From assembly GCA_018806915.1 (NCBI GenBank), contig JAGKQI010000016.1:124001-188000 (forward strand): 64,000 bases of DNA, read 5' to 3'. The stretch is from Phytophthora colocasiae (Eukaryota > Oomycota > Peronosporomycetes > Peronosporales > Peronosporaceae). This document shows positions 11,297 to 22,640 of the stretch, piece by piece. Positions within the stretch are counted from its first letter, which is position 1. Every line of letters begins with the position of its first letter. A program made the translations under genes and the position numbers. The notes beneath the pieces are model-generated. The model was not told the DNA's origin and made no database searches. It saw only the letters and a program-made list of their open reading frames with translations.

Positions 11297-13509
11297 TCTC
11301 CAGCCTCATGTATCTCCCCAAAACCGCGACAGGTATACAGACAGCGGTCCGTTGGGTGACCTCTTTTCCCGCACTTATCACAGGTTAGACGCCTCCAACA
11401 ATCCAGATCCGTGTGCTTCCGGGACCCGCAATGCGACCAGCGCATGATCCGGCGAGCTTCGCCGATCTGAGATCCGGCTCCGATCTTGCGCGTTTGCGTG
11501 AGATCGGGATTGATCGGCCTGGTGGGGAGCGCCCCCAATACCGGTTGACTTGTCATCTGCCGCAGCGAGATAAATTCTCCGGAGGTCGCCTTCGGAGTCT
11601 GATCCGTCCGATCCTGAGACTTCTTCTGACTCTGAACTTGGATCATGAGCCTGAATCGTGCGCACCACAGCCCGAGCCGGTGCTGCTGGGGCGCTAGTGG
11701 GTATCTTTTGTCGATATTTCGAGCCGAATGCGGACTTACGCTGTCTACTTTTCGCTCTCTCTCGCGCGCGAAGCACTTCCTCCAGATCTTCGACATCCGT
11801 GAGCCGAAGCAAGGTCAGCCGATCGGCTAGTTCAGGATCACCCAATGTTTCGATATAATGATCGACGTGTTCCCGACGAGCCTTGGGGCTCCCATCCTTG
11901 ATCTTGAGTTTAGCCCTCAGAGCGGCTACGTTGAGCCGGTAAAGGTAATCCAGAGGAATCTCTTCGGACCGTTTGCGGGCATGGTAGTATTGCCACGCAA
12001 CGGACATTCCCAGTCCGCAGTATTGCGTCTGGAAACGTTTGAGCAAATCTGCCCAACAGGTCTTCGTAGTTCGACTTAGCTGGCGATACCAATTCTTAGC
12101 TGGGCCGATCATCAGGTCTGCGAACGTGAGGCATTTTTCTTCTTCCGTGGCCTGATCACGCTGAAACGCCGACTTGACTTTGCTGATCCAGGCTCGAGCG
12201 CGATCTTCGTCCAGCTCCTTTCCGGCAAATTCCTTCAAATCCGAGATCGCCGAGATCCGGACTTTTAGGATCACCGAGGACCCTCCTGGTCCGATAGCGG
12301 CCGAGGCAACTGCAGCTCGGCTCGATGTAGTCCGGCCAGTGTTCGGTATTCCCAAGTCGTCGGGATCGTATTCCCAGGAATCTGGATCCTGGGTTGCGAC
12401 CGACTCCATGTCCACATCGGACGTACCTCGGACCGGATTGCTCGGGATCAACTGACTTTGTTCCTTCAGGAACCGATCCATCGCCATCTGGAAGTATTGG
12501 TTCAGCTTTCCGTCGGATCCGGGAGGCTTGGCTGCTGGGGTAACATGGTCAGTTACGGTCTGTCGACTTTTCACTTGGTCAAGCATCTTTGGCTCCGTTT
12601 TCAGCTCCGTGGATCGCTGGTCCTGCTTCTTGACTCGTGACTTCAGGAACTTAGCTCCGGAGGGCCCCAGCGACATGCGTGGTGGGCCTCTGAGGCTATC
12701 TGAGTCCGGTTCCGATGTGGCTGACGTATAATGCGACGATCCGGTCTGGTAGCCTAGCTCCGGCGTTCGTGATTGCTCGCCGACCAGGATCTTGAGGGCA
12801 TCGAATAGGCATTGAGTTTCAGTCTGAATAGTTTGAAGTTCCATGTCGAATAAAGAGTTCGGATCGAACTCTCCCGCCACCAGACGCTTCTTGGAGTCCA
12901 GCAGGACCTTCACCGCATTCAGGCGGTCAGTAGTGGTCGGGGGTCTCGACACCGGACCGGAAATCTCTCCGATCTGGCGAGCCTGTATGATCGTCAGGAC
13001 GGGGTCCTGGAGCAGGATCTCACTTAGCACTCTACGGTAATAAGCCATCTCGATTGCATCGTTGGTGATCATTGACCTTGACTTAACAACGTCCTCGGAT
13101 CCTGAATCTGGGGCTTTCAGTTTCGTTCGGGTGCTCTTGATCTTCTTCTTCTTCGTCGATCTTGGAGCAGCCGTGGACTTGGTGAGCGGATTAGGTTTCG
13201 GTTTCGCCGATTCCTTATCGCTCGTTTGCGGATCTCGATTCTCATCGAGATCCGCGGTGGCCCCCGGGTCTTGGGAGGAATTCGAGGTTTTTCTTCGAGA
13301 TCTGGATCGCGATCCAGGTCGGCCTCGTGTCTGTCAGTAGAGATCCTCCCAGAACTCTGCTGATCTGTGGATCGTTCTGTTTTCAGCGGTGCCTCCGTTG
13401 ATCCAACATCCGGAGGCACTTCTTCCCCTTGTTCTTCTTTTACCTTGACATCTTCTTGGGACTCACGGTGATATCCGAAGTCACCAGAAGATCCGGGCAC
13501 GCGCACCAT
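11197..13509 (-). pseudogene. gypsy gag polyprotein with two zinc knuckles, frameshifted
   Basis: The ATG at 13509 lies immediately after the primer binding site. An Arg/Glu-rich N-terminal piece (to 13117) shifts frame into a long segment from 13072 holding the Retrotrans_gag core (AFQRDQATEEEKCLTFADLM, AKNWYRQL, HYIETLGDPELADRLTLLRL). After another frame change a zinc-knuckle region appears at about 11,200-11,460, with CGSRKHTDLDC and CDKCGKRGHPTDRC and a further Cys/His cluster. At least two frame breaks make it non-functional as it stands. It binds and packages element RNA in intact relatives. Confidence 0.8.
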
Positions 13510-13510
13510 T

Positions 13511-13530
13511 GTGGTGGAGCGGATCTGCCA
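13511..13530 (-). other. primer binding site of the minus-strand gypsy element
   Basis: On the minus strand TGGCAGATCCGCTCCACCAC begins with TGG, complementary to a tRNA CCA end, directly after the LTR. It is followed within 1-2 bases by the gag ATG. A related site (TGGCCTGATCCGCTCCACCA) occurs at 22227-22246. The tRNA partner was not identified. Confidence 0.55.
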
Positions 13531-14400
13531 AAATCTCGTTGAGGCAGGTCTCGATCACCACTTGCGCCCAGACACCGACTAACGGAGGGGGTCCCCCGAT
13601 GATCCGTGATCTAGCTGTGTGTAGTTTCACCTTGTGTACCCGTCGGTAGGCGGGTTACGCTCTTCCAGGTGACTTCTGAAGATGTCTTGAAGGTTGGAAG
13701 AAAGTCTTGCGAGACGCAGGGGTTGAGGTAGCGCGGAAGTTCTTCACTCCACCTCGGAGTACTTGATCCCGGTCGTAGGCAAGTTCTCGAGCCTTGATCC
13801 GGGTACCTGGTCCTTGATCCAGGTCTTCCAATAGTCCACTGTTCGGGATTCAATCCCTTCCTTTCCGTTGTTTTCCGCTTCCGATAGCGGGGTCTTGAGG
13901 CGGCGAGATTCGACGGGATCTTTAGGCTAAACAACCAATTCCTTCCGATCCGATGTATGCACTTAAAGGATAGTTCACTAGATAGGGCAAAGCTGGCCAA
14001 TATATTATCCAGACTTAACCGCTATACTAGGTCACGTATCCTTACCTTCTTGACGCTTGTAGGGCCAATGTAGTTCCCGGTTCATGCGTAGCGAAGACAC
14101 TTGAGTGGTTCAGGGCAAATTCGATTCTGTTTATGGTTATCCCTATGCCTACTAATCCCATCCTGATTTACTATCCTACGATCACATGACACTGGCTATA
14201 TTGCTGATCCCTAGCTTGGTTCCCCTAACCCTGATCGTGAGCCGATTTCGTACTTAATCGGGACTTGATCTCGCACTTAGTCGGGACTTGATCCCGCACT
14301 TAATCGGGACTTGATCTCGCACCTAATCGGGACTTGATCCCGAACTTAGTCGGGGAGGTGATCGCTACCTGATCCCGCTTGGTAGTCGTTCGGAGAATCT
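13531..14400 (-). repeat. LTR of the minus-strand gypsy element
   Basis: The reverse complement of 13545-14200 aligns with 21560-22226 on the plus strand: both contain GGATAATATATTGGCCAG, the CCGCCTACCGACGGGTACAC block, and GTTAGTCGGTGTCTGGGCGC near the 3' end, followed by the primer site. The two copies have diverged by many substitutions and indels, so they are not a recent pair. The upstream (U3) end is uncertain. Confidence 0.65.
14249..14357. repeat. 23-bp tandem repeat in the LTR
   Basis: About four and a half copies of a unit like ACTTAATCGGGACTTGATC plus four bases, differing at a few positions. Each copy contains a GATC. It lies in the likely U3 of the minus-strand LTR; the related LTR at 21.4 kb does not show the same array. 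Confidence 0.7.
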
Positions 14401-14830
14401 GGATCAGGCCACCAGAAGGGTCTGCGTTGTGCCTGGGGCTAAGCTTGATCCGGAGCTGATCTCGTACTTAAACGGGACAGGATCACTGCGTGATCCCGCG
14501 CCGTCGCCGCCCGAGGAATCAGGATCATGCTGTTAAAAGGCTTCAGAGCGCCGGGGTGAGCCGATCGTGCTCACTTGGGACCCCGCCATCGCCGATCGCG
14601 CGAGGACACCCTTGATCTCCCCATTCTTCCTCCCGGTAGAACTCGGATCACCAACGAACACCGCTCCACTTGATCTTCCGCAGGTGTCTCTGTTGCCTGT
14701 TCCCTGGCGGGACCCATCGTACCTTTGTCTGATTCGACTCAGATCTGGGCATCACAGGTCCCCCCTGTCGCTTGTTCCGGCTCTCTTCGGCTTCGTGGCT
14801 GATATCGCCTCTCCGGGAAAGATCCTCGTT
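14401..14830. other. GATC-rich spacer between two opposed gypsy elements
   Basis: No coding sequence that I trust. It joins the outer end of the minus-strand LTR to the truncated gag of the plus-strand element. Composition is like the elements, so it is probably LTR or leader remnant. Confidence 0.35.
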
Positions 14831-14839
14831 CGCTTCACC

Positions 14840-16244
14840 ACACCTGATCAGCAAGAAAATCGCCGGATCCGGGCAGATCAGACCGCGCCGACAACTAATT
14901 CCACCGGATCGAGCAACACGTTAGACGACTACTTCCAAATGGCGATGGATCGTTTCTTAAAGGAACGGAGTCTCGCGACACCCCGATCGCCGATCAAAGG
15001 GGAGTTGGATGTCTACATGGAGTCCGTTGCGGCCTCAGATCCTGATGCATGGGAATACGATCCGGACGATCTGGGTATACCAGGTCCCGGTGGACAGATG
15101 TCGTGTCGAGCAGCGATCGCATCTGCGGCGATCGGTCAAGGAGGATGGCGATGATCCAACGGGTCCGGATCTCGGCGATCTCGGATCTAAAAGATTTTGC
15201 GGGTAAAGACTTGGATGAAGATCGCGCCCGGGCCTGGATCGATAAGGTCAAGTCGGCGTTCCAGCGTGATCAAGCCACAGAAGAGGAGAAATGCCTCACG
15301 TTTGCAGATCTGATGGTTGGATCGGCAAAGAATTGGTACAGACAACTTAGTCGAACGACGAAAACCAAGTGGGCGGACCTTTTGGAACTTAATACTGGAA
15401 CAGACCCAGTATTGTGGGTTAGGTAACTCGGTCGCGTGGCAATACTATCACGCTCGCAAGCGATCGGAAGAGACCCCTCTCGATTATCTTTACCGGCTCA
15501 ATGTGGCGGCTTTACGCGCTAGACTGGAGATCAAGGATGGGAGCCGTAAGGCCTGCCGGGAACATGTGGACCACTACATCGAGACATTGGGAGATCCGGA
15601 GTTGGCTGATCGGCTGACCCTACTCCGACTGAGCGACGTCGACGAACTTGAGGAGGTACTTCGTGCCCGGGAACGGGCAAAAAGTAGACAGCGTAAATCT
15701 GCTTTCGGATCGAAGTACAAGACAAAAGGCACCGGCCAGTGCCCCAGCAGCACCCATCCGGGCGGTGCTATGGGCGATCCAAACCCAAGACCCGAGCTCG
15801 GAATCGGAGGAAATATCCGGATCGGACGGATCCGATTCTGAAGGCGATCTCCGGAGAATATACCTTGCCACGACTGAAGACAAGCAGGCCGGTACTGTGA
15901 GCGCCTCCCACCAGCCGGATCAGGCACGATCGCACACGAACGCGCAAGATCGAGGCCGGATCGCGGATCGCAGGGGTACATCTGATCACGATCGAGGTCG
16001 CTGCTCGCACTGCAGATCCCGAAAGCATACGGATCTGGACTGTTGGAGACGTCTAACCTGTGATCGGTGCGGGAAGAGGGGTCACCCGATGGACCGCTGT
16101 TTGTATACATGCCGCGGATGTGGGGAGATCCATGAAGCTGGAGAATGCCCCATGGAAGAGTTCTACAACCAGATCCGCAAGTGGTACGATCCGACACGGC
16201 ACGCCGGACTGTTCCCCGAGAAGGTGGAAAAGATGTTAAACTAG
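14840..16244 (+). pseudogene. gypsy gag, N-terminally truncated and frameshifted
   Basis: Recognisable blocks are MAMDRFLKERS, WEYDPDDLG, the gag core AFQRDQATEEEKCLTFADLM and HYIETLGDPELADRLTLLRL, and the C-terminal zinc knuckles CRSRKHTDLDC and CDRCGKRGHPMDRC. They match the gag at 11.2-13.5 kb almost residue for residue, but the first roughly 250 residues are missing. Frame changes occur near 15,150, 15,390-15,425 and 15,730. Confidence 0.8.
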
Positions 16245-16299
16245 GACGCTCGCCGGTTTGGAAACCGGTACGAGCCGAGCGTTCTGAGTACTGCATCTA

Positions 16300-17488
16300 T
16301 GCATATTTGAACAAGAAATCGAGAGAGCGCGATCTGGTGCCGCCGTCCTGCGAGAAGAAGTGATCCGAGAGATGCGAGTCGATCGGATCAGGCGGGCCCA
16401 GGACGAGGAGGTTTGGATCGCCGGACTAAAGAAGTACTTGGCCGGACAGATCGCGGATCTTACACGAGCCGAAGGGACGCACTTATCAGCGGATCCGAGA
16501 TCATTTCCACTGGAGGGGATTGTATCGGAGTGTGCAGCAATATGTAGGTGAGTGCGTGGGCAGCGACAACGGGCGACGATGGCCTATCGGCCACAAGCCA
16601 ATGGGACTGCGGAACGGATGGTGCAAACGGCGACTAGGGCGATCAAGATGTATGTTCAAGATCTCGATCAGAAGGACTGGGATGAATACGCGGAACGACT
16701 AACATTCGCGATTAACACGGCCCACGATCGGGTTCGGGGAGATACCCCCCCCCCCCCCCACTATCTGGTACACGGATGGGATCCGAGATCGACGTTGGAA
16801 GCCACGATCCCGATCGGTTCGACCCGGCGCCACGATCGCGAACCAAGACGGTGGAGATATCGGATTCAGAGATACTATCAGCAGCCGCGAGAACAGGTCA
16901 ACGCTAGGCTACAGGAGGCGATTGCAGACCGAGCCGATCGGCACAATGAGGATGTCGATCCGCATCTGATCGAAGCTGGATGCGAGTCTGGCTGTATCTC
17001 GATCGTGTGAAGGATGGATATGCGCGTAAACTTGCTCACCTTTGGCACGGCCCATTCCGTGTTGCAGAGAAGCTCAATGGATTCACGATCAAGCTGGAGA
17101 TCGCGGGATCTGGTTACCATATTTTCCGAGTGGTCCATGTCTCGAAGCTGAAGCTGGTACGGAACTTTCCGGAACGACCGCGAATCTAGTTGACGGTGGA
17201 TGAAGCAGATCGGCTCGATTTCGATGAGATCTCCTTCCGGAGGACAGTTGGGTCCCAGATCAGGACTCCGATGAGTACGAGGTCGAACGGATCTCGGACA
17301 TGCGAAGTGGGAAGCGAACTCGCTATGGCCGGATCTATCGGGAATTCCTGGTGCATTGGGTCGGTTATGATGAACCGACTTATGTCGACGAAGCTGATCT
17401 CAACTGTGGAGCAATATTGAGCGCGTTCCTGCGAGATCATGCCAACCGAAATCGGTTTGGCGTGATGCAGTCGCACGAGGAAGTGTAG
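16300..17488 (+). pseudogene. gypsy pol remnant: integrase C-terminal half and chromodomain
   Basis: After the first residues of protease the text jumps to the pre-integrase linker (RIRRAQDEEVWIAGLKKYL, 16390-16440). It then jumps to GQRQRATMAYRPQANGTAE (from about 16,556), which contains the catalytic Glu. The integrase tail (LAHLWHGPFRVAEKL) and a chromodomain (FLVHWVGYDEPTYVDEADLN, to 17488) follow in shifted frames. A run of 14 C at about 16,746-16,759 sits inside this region. RT, RNase H and most of the integrase core are deleted. Confidence 0.75.
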
Positions 17489-17865
17489 AGGCGAAGTGGG
17501 CGATGTGACCGGGTCACGACGCCGGAATCGCGGATGCAGATCTGGATGGCTGTCTGGATAGGTGTGGAGATTTTATATTTTTCGTGGAGATTTTTATATT
17601 TTTCTTGTATATGCATGTGAAACCGGAGTGATTGGATGAAAGGTGTGGCGATTTCAAAGATGTGAAATGGAGATCGAAAAACTGTGGAGCAAGTATGGAT
17701 AAGAACGCGGATCTTTTAAGTTGGGAAAATTACGTGGAATTGAAAAGAAGCTAGGCTGGAGTCGGGATCGCGTGGTGAGGTACCGGATCGTGATGGGGAA
17801 CATGTAGACGTGCTGATCGACCCCACGCTCGGCTGATAACGTTCGGACTGGCCGGGATCGCGAGA
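17489..17865. other. spacer between convergent pol and antisense gene
   Basis: No gene seen. It includes an AT-rich repeat GGAGATTTTTATATTTTTC in two near copies (about 17,568-17,604). Confidence 0.4.
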
Positions 17866-20308
17866 TCAAGGAGTTTCAGGAGGTGTAGGCGGAGCAGGCG
17901 GATTAAACTTGTTTTCGAGCCGTGGGATCTGCCGAGACGGGTGGTCTGCCGGTCGGTCGCGATAATGATTGCGCCAACGGTCCTCTTGATCGCATTCTGC
18001 CAACGCAGAGATCAGCTCGGTGGGCTCTGGTCGGTTCAGAGTCGGGGCCAGGTTGGCCATTCGGGAGACCGATCCGGGATACCAGTGTACCCGGTCGCGG
18101 ATAGTGGGGAAGCACAGGAAGTATGGATCGAGCAGAAGATCGATGTCCGCCCACACGCGCGCATCATAGGCAGGAACCGCCCCAACAGCTGCCGCCAACG
18201 TTCCCTGGTACGGCTACGGCGTTGACGACGCTCGACGTAATATCGGCGAAGATCTGGATCAGCTTCATACATCGCCTTCGTGATCTCGAGATAATGGGTC
18301 GACTCCCAGTAGGCCTGCAGGTGATCTGACTCATAGGTGGCGTAGGCGGCCGCGAACTGCCTGACGTTCGCATAACCGGGAATGGACAAGCGGATCGCGA
18401 ACAGAGGAGGTCGCAGCTGGGGGCGTGGCGAGCCGCCAGGGGAGCCGCCATCCGGGGATCCACCATCGGGGGGACCCCCTCCGGCCGGACCACCCCTCGG
18501 AGATCCCTGGGGAGATCTGATCGGGGTCTGTGGAGAACTGCCCCCCGGAGGTATCGGCTGTGCCGGAGGTGTTTGAGGCATCTGAGGAGTGGGCGCCCTT
18601 TGATCTCCGGATGCCGGAGGAGGATTTCCATGCCGGCGGTGCCACGACCGCGATCGGAGTATCATAGCCCGAAGAGCGTCGTCGGACCCAGCGCCAGAAT
18701 CCTCTTCGTCGTCGTCGTTCTCCGGATCGGGTCTGCGTTTGGGGGAAGTGCTTCTACGGGGACCTGTGAAGTAGCCTGGGTACGATCCGACTCCTCCGCA
18801 TCCGGTCCTGTCGAGATCACGGATTCAGGGCCCAGATCGAATGGGTCTGGATCTTCCTCGCGCATCTCCTCGGGTTCGGTCGCCTGGGTCTGGCCACCAG
18901 GTTGGTCTCCAGCGGAAACGCCAGGCGTGGCGGTATCGTGATCGGTCGGGGGAGACTCCGTCCGCGAAGCCTTGTGTGGAGGCGACGTAGGAGGAGATGG
19001 AGGAGGGCTGAGGGTGCGCTTGATCCCTCGCGCATCTTGAGCGGCGTGGAGCCGAGAAACCATCTCGGTCAGGACGGTGGCAGTCGCCAACACGTCACTT
19101 TCCGCCTGATCATAGCTCTCTTGCAGCGCGTGAAGACTCACCTCCAGTTCCTGCACTTCGGCGTGGGTGCCGGTCAGATCGCCCTCTACAACAGACAGAG
19201 TGTGAGTGATCGCGATCAGGTAAAAGGGGATCTATGCTACAGGCGTACCCAGATGATCGGATCGCTGCCTATCGGTGCTGAGATCCATACGTGCCTTGTT
19301 GCGATCTGCGATCGCTTGGTCTCGCTCCACGAGTAAGCGATCACGATCCGAAGTAACTCGATTCAGCTCGGAGTTAGCGTGGGCGAGCTGGCTAAGGATC
19401 CAGTCGCGTTCAGCGTTGGTCAGAGAGGAGGTGGCCAGGGCAAAGTCCGCCAGAGCCCGATCTCGCTCAGCCAGAGCCAGTCTGGTGGGGGAGCCTCGGT
19501 CGAGGGCGTGGGGCTGGAATCCAGTCAGAGATGTGCAAGATCGGCCGAGATCCGGTTGTAGCTGGCTTTGGCGGTGACGGATTCTTGTTTCGCCTCAGCT
19601 AGATCACAAGCATGGATCCGAGCTTCCGCCTGCAGATCTTGGATCTCGTCAGTGGCTTGTTCTACCTCTCCGGTTAGGCGATCCCGGTCCTCTGTGACTT
19701 GATCGAGCTCTGCCTGAACAGAGTCGAGACGCCGCTCGAACTCGTCGCGTTTCGATCGGAGCTGGTGAACTTGCGAGCGCAATCCATCGGGATCAGAGGC
19801 CTCATCTGCGAGAGCTGCGATCTCGCGCTCCATGCGCGATCTCGCTCTGCTGATTGGTCCGGAACCGCTCCATGGCGTCGACATGCGTCCGAAGTTTCAT
19901 GACGTCACGACTCAGTTGATCTCGTTCATGCACCAGGCGATCCCGCCCTGGATCGCCCGGCATCGGCCCAGCATCATCGGATGAGAACAGGTGCGCTGGG
20001 TCCGGAGCCAGACCTGACGAACGCCGCGAGATATCGGAATAGGGAGACGGCGAATCGTCAGGAGATCTTGGGGAGTCGGGGGGTGTTGGCAAGTACTCGC
20101 TCCCAGGGCCACTTCCTTGTTGACTCATGGAGGCTGGAGGGAGTCGGGCGATGGTGGTCGGGGTGTTGCTAGAGTAACTTGTGCCTTGGCCGGAAGATTG
20201 GAGAATGAGACCTGAAGTGGACCGAGACGGACCAACTTGCAGGATGTGGTGAAGCGCGAATACGAAATACGAGAAAGGCAACGTCGGGCCCAGAGAGAGT
20301 CGGATCAA
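17866..20308 (-). pseudogene. antisense element gene, degenerate relative of the 5.6-8.9 kb gene
   Basis: On the minus strand, from 20308 down, successive frames give a Pro/Ser-rich N-terminus, a long coiled coil (19525-19884: LRSKRDEFERRLDSVQAELD), a Pro/Ser and acidic linker with a KR-containing stretch (18662-19156), and a Trp/Tyr/Arg-rich C-terminal domain (17866-18380: LQAYWESTHYL, LRRYYVERRQRR). This is the same order as in the gene at 5578-8868, and the C-terminal domain aligns: FWERTH with YWESTH, LHKYWSMRR with LRRYYVERR, LLSEP with LLLDP. At least four frame breaks make it a pseudogene here. Function unknown. Confidence 0.6.
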
Positions 20309-20310
20309 GC

Positions 20311-21158
20311 GACAGGGGCCTCTGGCGAAGCAAGATGTCAGTTAATGACCCCAGATTGCGCGAACGATAGCTGACGAATGGATCCAGGCCGATAATCGTC
20401 TTGATCTCTCCAGTGGGCAGGTGGATGATGGATGACGACTTGGCCGAGTGAGACTAAGCGATCAGGGAACTCCGCAGTACAGTCCCACGTAGCGACTCCG
20501 CACCGGGAGAGAGGAGAACGCCTCTCCCGAGATCGTGCGAGAAATATCCGAGCTCTGAGGGGATCAGGGGATCAAGGCAGCGGCGGATCGAGGCCGGCGC
20601 GACCCACTATGGACCGACAATGATTTGACCATGAAAGATCGCAGAGGGACGATGTCCAAAGATCAGCGGGGTCTTCGCGAGGTCAGTGACGTTACACACC
20701 GTGCTAAGCCGAAAGGAGATTCAAGGAGTACCTAAGGAGGCGGTCAGGCGGAGACCATCCCGAGAGAGATCTCTGACCCTGACGATGTTGGATTGAGAGT
20801 AATAGCAGCTATGTACGTCCGATCTAACGAAATGTGCGCATTCACGAGCCATCGGGTTATCGAGAACCAGACGCCAGTGGCATTTTTCCGCCCTATGTCG
20901 ATCTTGCCTCTTGGAAGATGTGCACCACGTGGCGGAAAATGCACATGGAATCCATGTCAAATTGACATTGTCAATGTCGTTGTCATGGATGCCTGCTCGT
21001 TTGTCTGTACATGTATTACAGACTCTGTAAAACATTGAATCTATTTTTTCACGATACTTTTCACTAAAACGCTACTTCCTTTCGTAGCTGCAGTACTGCT
21101 TGCTTCAGAAGCTATCACGAACGGGGAACGAACTGGTCACAGAAAGAAGCAGAACGCA
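20311..21158. other. non-coding stretch, end of gypsy element and PG 3' flank
   Basis: The first half is GATC-rich and element-like. From about 20,760 the composition changes to unique-looking sequence that lies downstream of the PG fragment on the minus strand. No gene seen. Confidence 0.4.
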
Positions 21159-21161
21159 AAT

Positions 21162-21397
21162 TTAGCACGAGATGCTGCTAGGCTGACCACTGCACGAACC
21201 AGTCTTGGACGTCGTCACTGTGATGCCCGAGAACGACCAGTTTGACACAACCTTGGAGTTCGCAACGATGTCGTACAGATTCGTAGCCGTACCGGAGAGA
21301 CCGGAGATCGTAATGTCCTCAATCGTAACTTCACTGGTGGGAGAACCCGTGTACCCGCCCTTGGACTTGCTGTAGTCGGAATGGATCACAATGCAGC
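21162..21397 (-). pseudogene. polygalacturonase (GH28) 3' fragment
   Basis: The minus strand encodes the last roughly 78 residues of a GH28 polygalacturonase: HSDYSKSKGGYTGSPTSEVT, an ISGLSGTATNLYDIVANSK block and a terminal SCSGQPSSISC before TAA (21162-21164). Everything upstream, including the catalytic residues, is gone; homology stops near 21,397, where gypsy LTR sequence begins. The break is within about 20 bp of the site where a copia element splits another PG at 50.4 kb. Confidence 0.8.
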
Positions 21398-21409
21398 ATC
21401 GGTCGCACG

Positions 21410-22248
21410 AGGAATCGATGTCTAAGCTCAGGAGGGTCAGGATCTCGAGTACCGACGACGCGGGGATGCTGGATCGAGCGAGAAGATCGCAGATCAAGTT
21501 CGCTGATCGAGATCGCGATCAAGGGTTAGGTGAGATCGAGATCGGAGATCGGAAGGGCAGCTGTGTAGCCAGATGTCAGGTGATCGTAGGATAGCAGCTG
21601 AGGATGGGACTAGCAGACGTAGGAATAACCAAAGGAGAATCGAATTTGCTCTGGACATCACAAGTGCCTTCGTTCAAGCCTGGAACCGGGAAGTTTATTG
21701 GCCCACCGGCATCAAGAAGGTAAGGAGAAGAGATCTAGCATAGAGGTTAATTCTGGATAATATATTGGCCAGTTTTACCCTATCTAGTGATCTATCCTTT
21801 ACGTGCGAACTACGGATCGGAAGGAATTGGCTGCTTGGTCTGACGATCTCGTCGACTCTCAACCCATCAAGACCCCCGCTATAGGAAGCGGCAAGCATCG
21901 TAAAGGAAGGGACTCGATCCCGAACATTGGAACTTTGGAAGACCTGGATCGAGACCAGGCGACCGGATCAAGGCTCGAGAACTCGCCTATGACCCGGATC
22001 AACCCCTCCGAGGTAGAGTGAAGTATTTCCACGCTATCTCACACCCCTGCGTCACCCAACACATTCTTCTCGTCCCAAGACATCTTCAGAAGTCAGCGTA
22101 ACCCGCCTACCGACGGGTACACAAGGTGAACTCTACGCGCAGCAAGATCACGGATCATCGGGAGACTCCCTCCGTTAGTCGGTGTCTGGGCGCAAGTGGC
22201 GATCGCGATCGGCCTCAACCAGATTTTGGCCTGATCCGCTCCACCACA
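21410..22248 (+). repeat. gypsy LTR fragment with primer binding site
   Basis: Plus-strand counterpart of the LTR at 13.53-14.2 kb, followed by the primer site TGGCCTGATCCGCTCCACCA (22227-22246). The homology ends 2 bp later, where gag would begin, at a junction with a Tc1/mariner transposase. No internal element sequence is attached. Confidence 0.65.
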
Positions 22249-22640
22249 GTTGAGATCGGGGGAGCGAGCAGGCCAGTCCAAAAGCTGCACCCCGATCTCT
22301 TTGAAAAATGACCTGCTTTCTTCAGAGGCATGAATCGAAGCATTGTCCTGCATAAAAACAAAATCGGTGCCGTAGTTGCGGTGAGCAAACGGGAGCAGAT
22401 GCTCCGAGATAGCTCAGCGAGTTCTGGCGGCCCTTCAGCACCACCAACTCGGACTTCCCCTTGACCCCAAATGCCCCCCACACCATCAGAGACCCTCCCC
22501 CGTTTTGCTGGCTCCGTTTGGCGAGCGCTGGAGGCTCTTGGCAATCGCACGGACACTACGACCACCCTCACTGAGGCCCTTCATGCGGCCACGCTCGTCG
22601 TCAGTGACGGGGGGGCTCGCCCCATACTGAAGATAGTACA
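22249..22640 (-). pseudogene. Tc1/mariner transposase fragment
   Basis: The minus strand reads QDNASIHAS and DWPARSPDLN, the hallmark second-Asp and third-acid regions of Tc1/mariner DDE transposases. Upstream in other frames come VWGAFGVKGKSEL-like residues. It is frameshifted and cut after SPDLN by the LTR junction at 22,248. Confidence 0.7.

Larger units (their letters stand above)
10440..14400 (-). mobile_element. second-family gypsy element, minus strand, 5' part only
   Basis: Reading the minus strand from about 14.4 kb downwards gives an LTR, a primer binding site, gag with zinc knuckles and a protease. The element then stops near 10.6-10.44 kb with no RT, RNase H or integrase. The LTR matches the plus-strand LTR fragment at 21.56-22.23 kb and the gag closely matches that at 14.84-16.24 kb. 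GATC is very frequent throughout. The outer LTR end and the truncation point are approximate. Confidence 0.7.
14831..20310 (+). mobile_element. second-family gypsy element, plus strand, internally deleted
   Basis: Plus strand: gag (N-terminus missing), the very start of protease, then a jump to the pre-integrase linker, a second jump to the integrase C-terminal half, and a chromodomain. Between pol and the 3' end lies an antisense gene (17866-20308). Protease, RT, RNase H and the first two integrase catalytic Asp are lost, so it is dead. Neither LTR is clearly attached. Confidence 0.7.

Noticed and set aside
14249..14357. CRISPR-like array
   Set aside because: Contiguous 23-bp units without unique spacers in a retrotransposon LTR of a eukaryote.
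18382..18576. Gly/Pro-rich plus-strand gene and other plus-strand frames at 18-20 kb
   Set aside because: They mirror the antisense element gene on the minus strand, which has coiled-coil and conserved C-terminal features.
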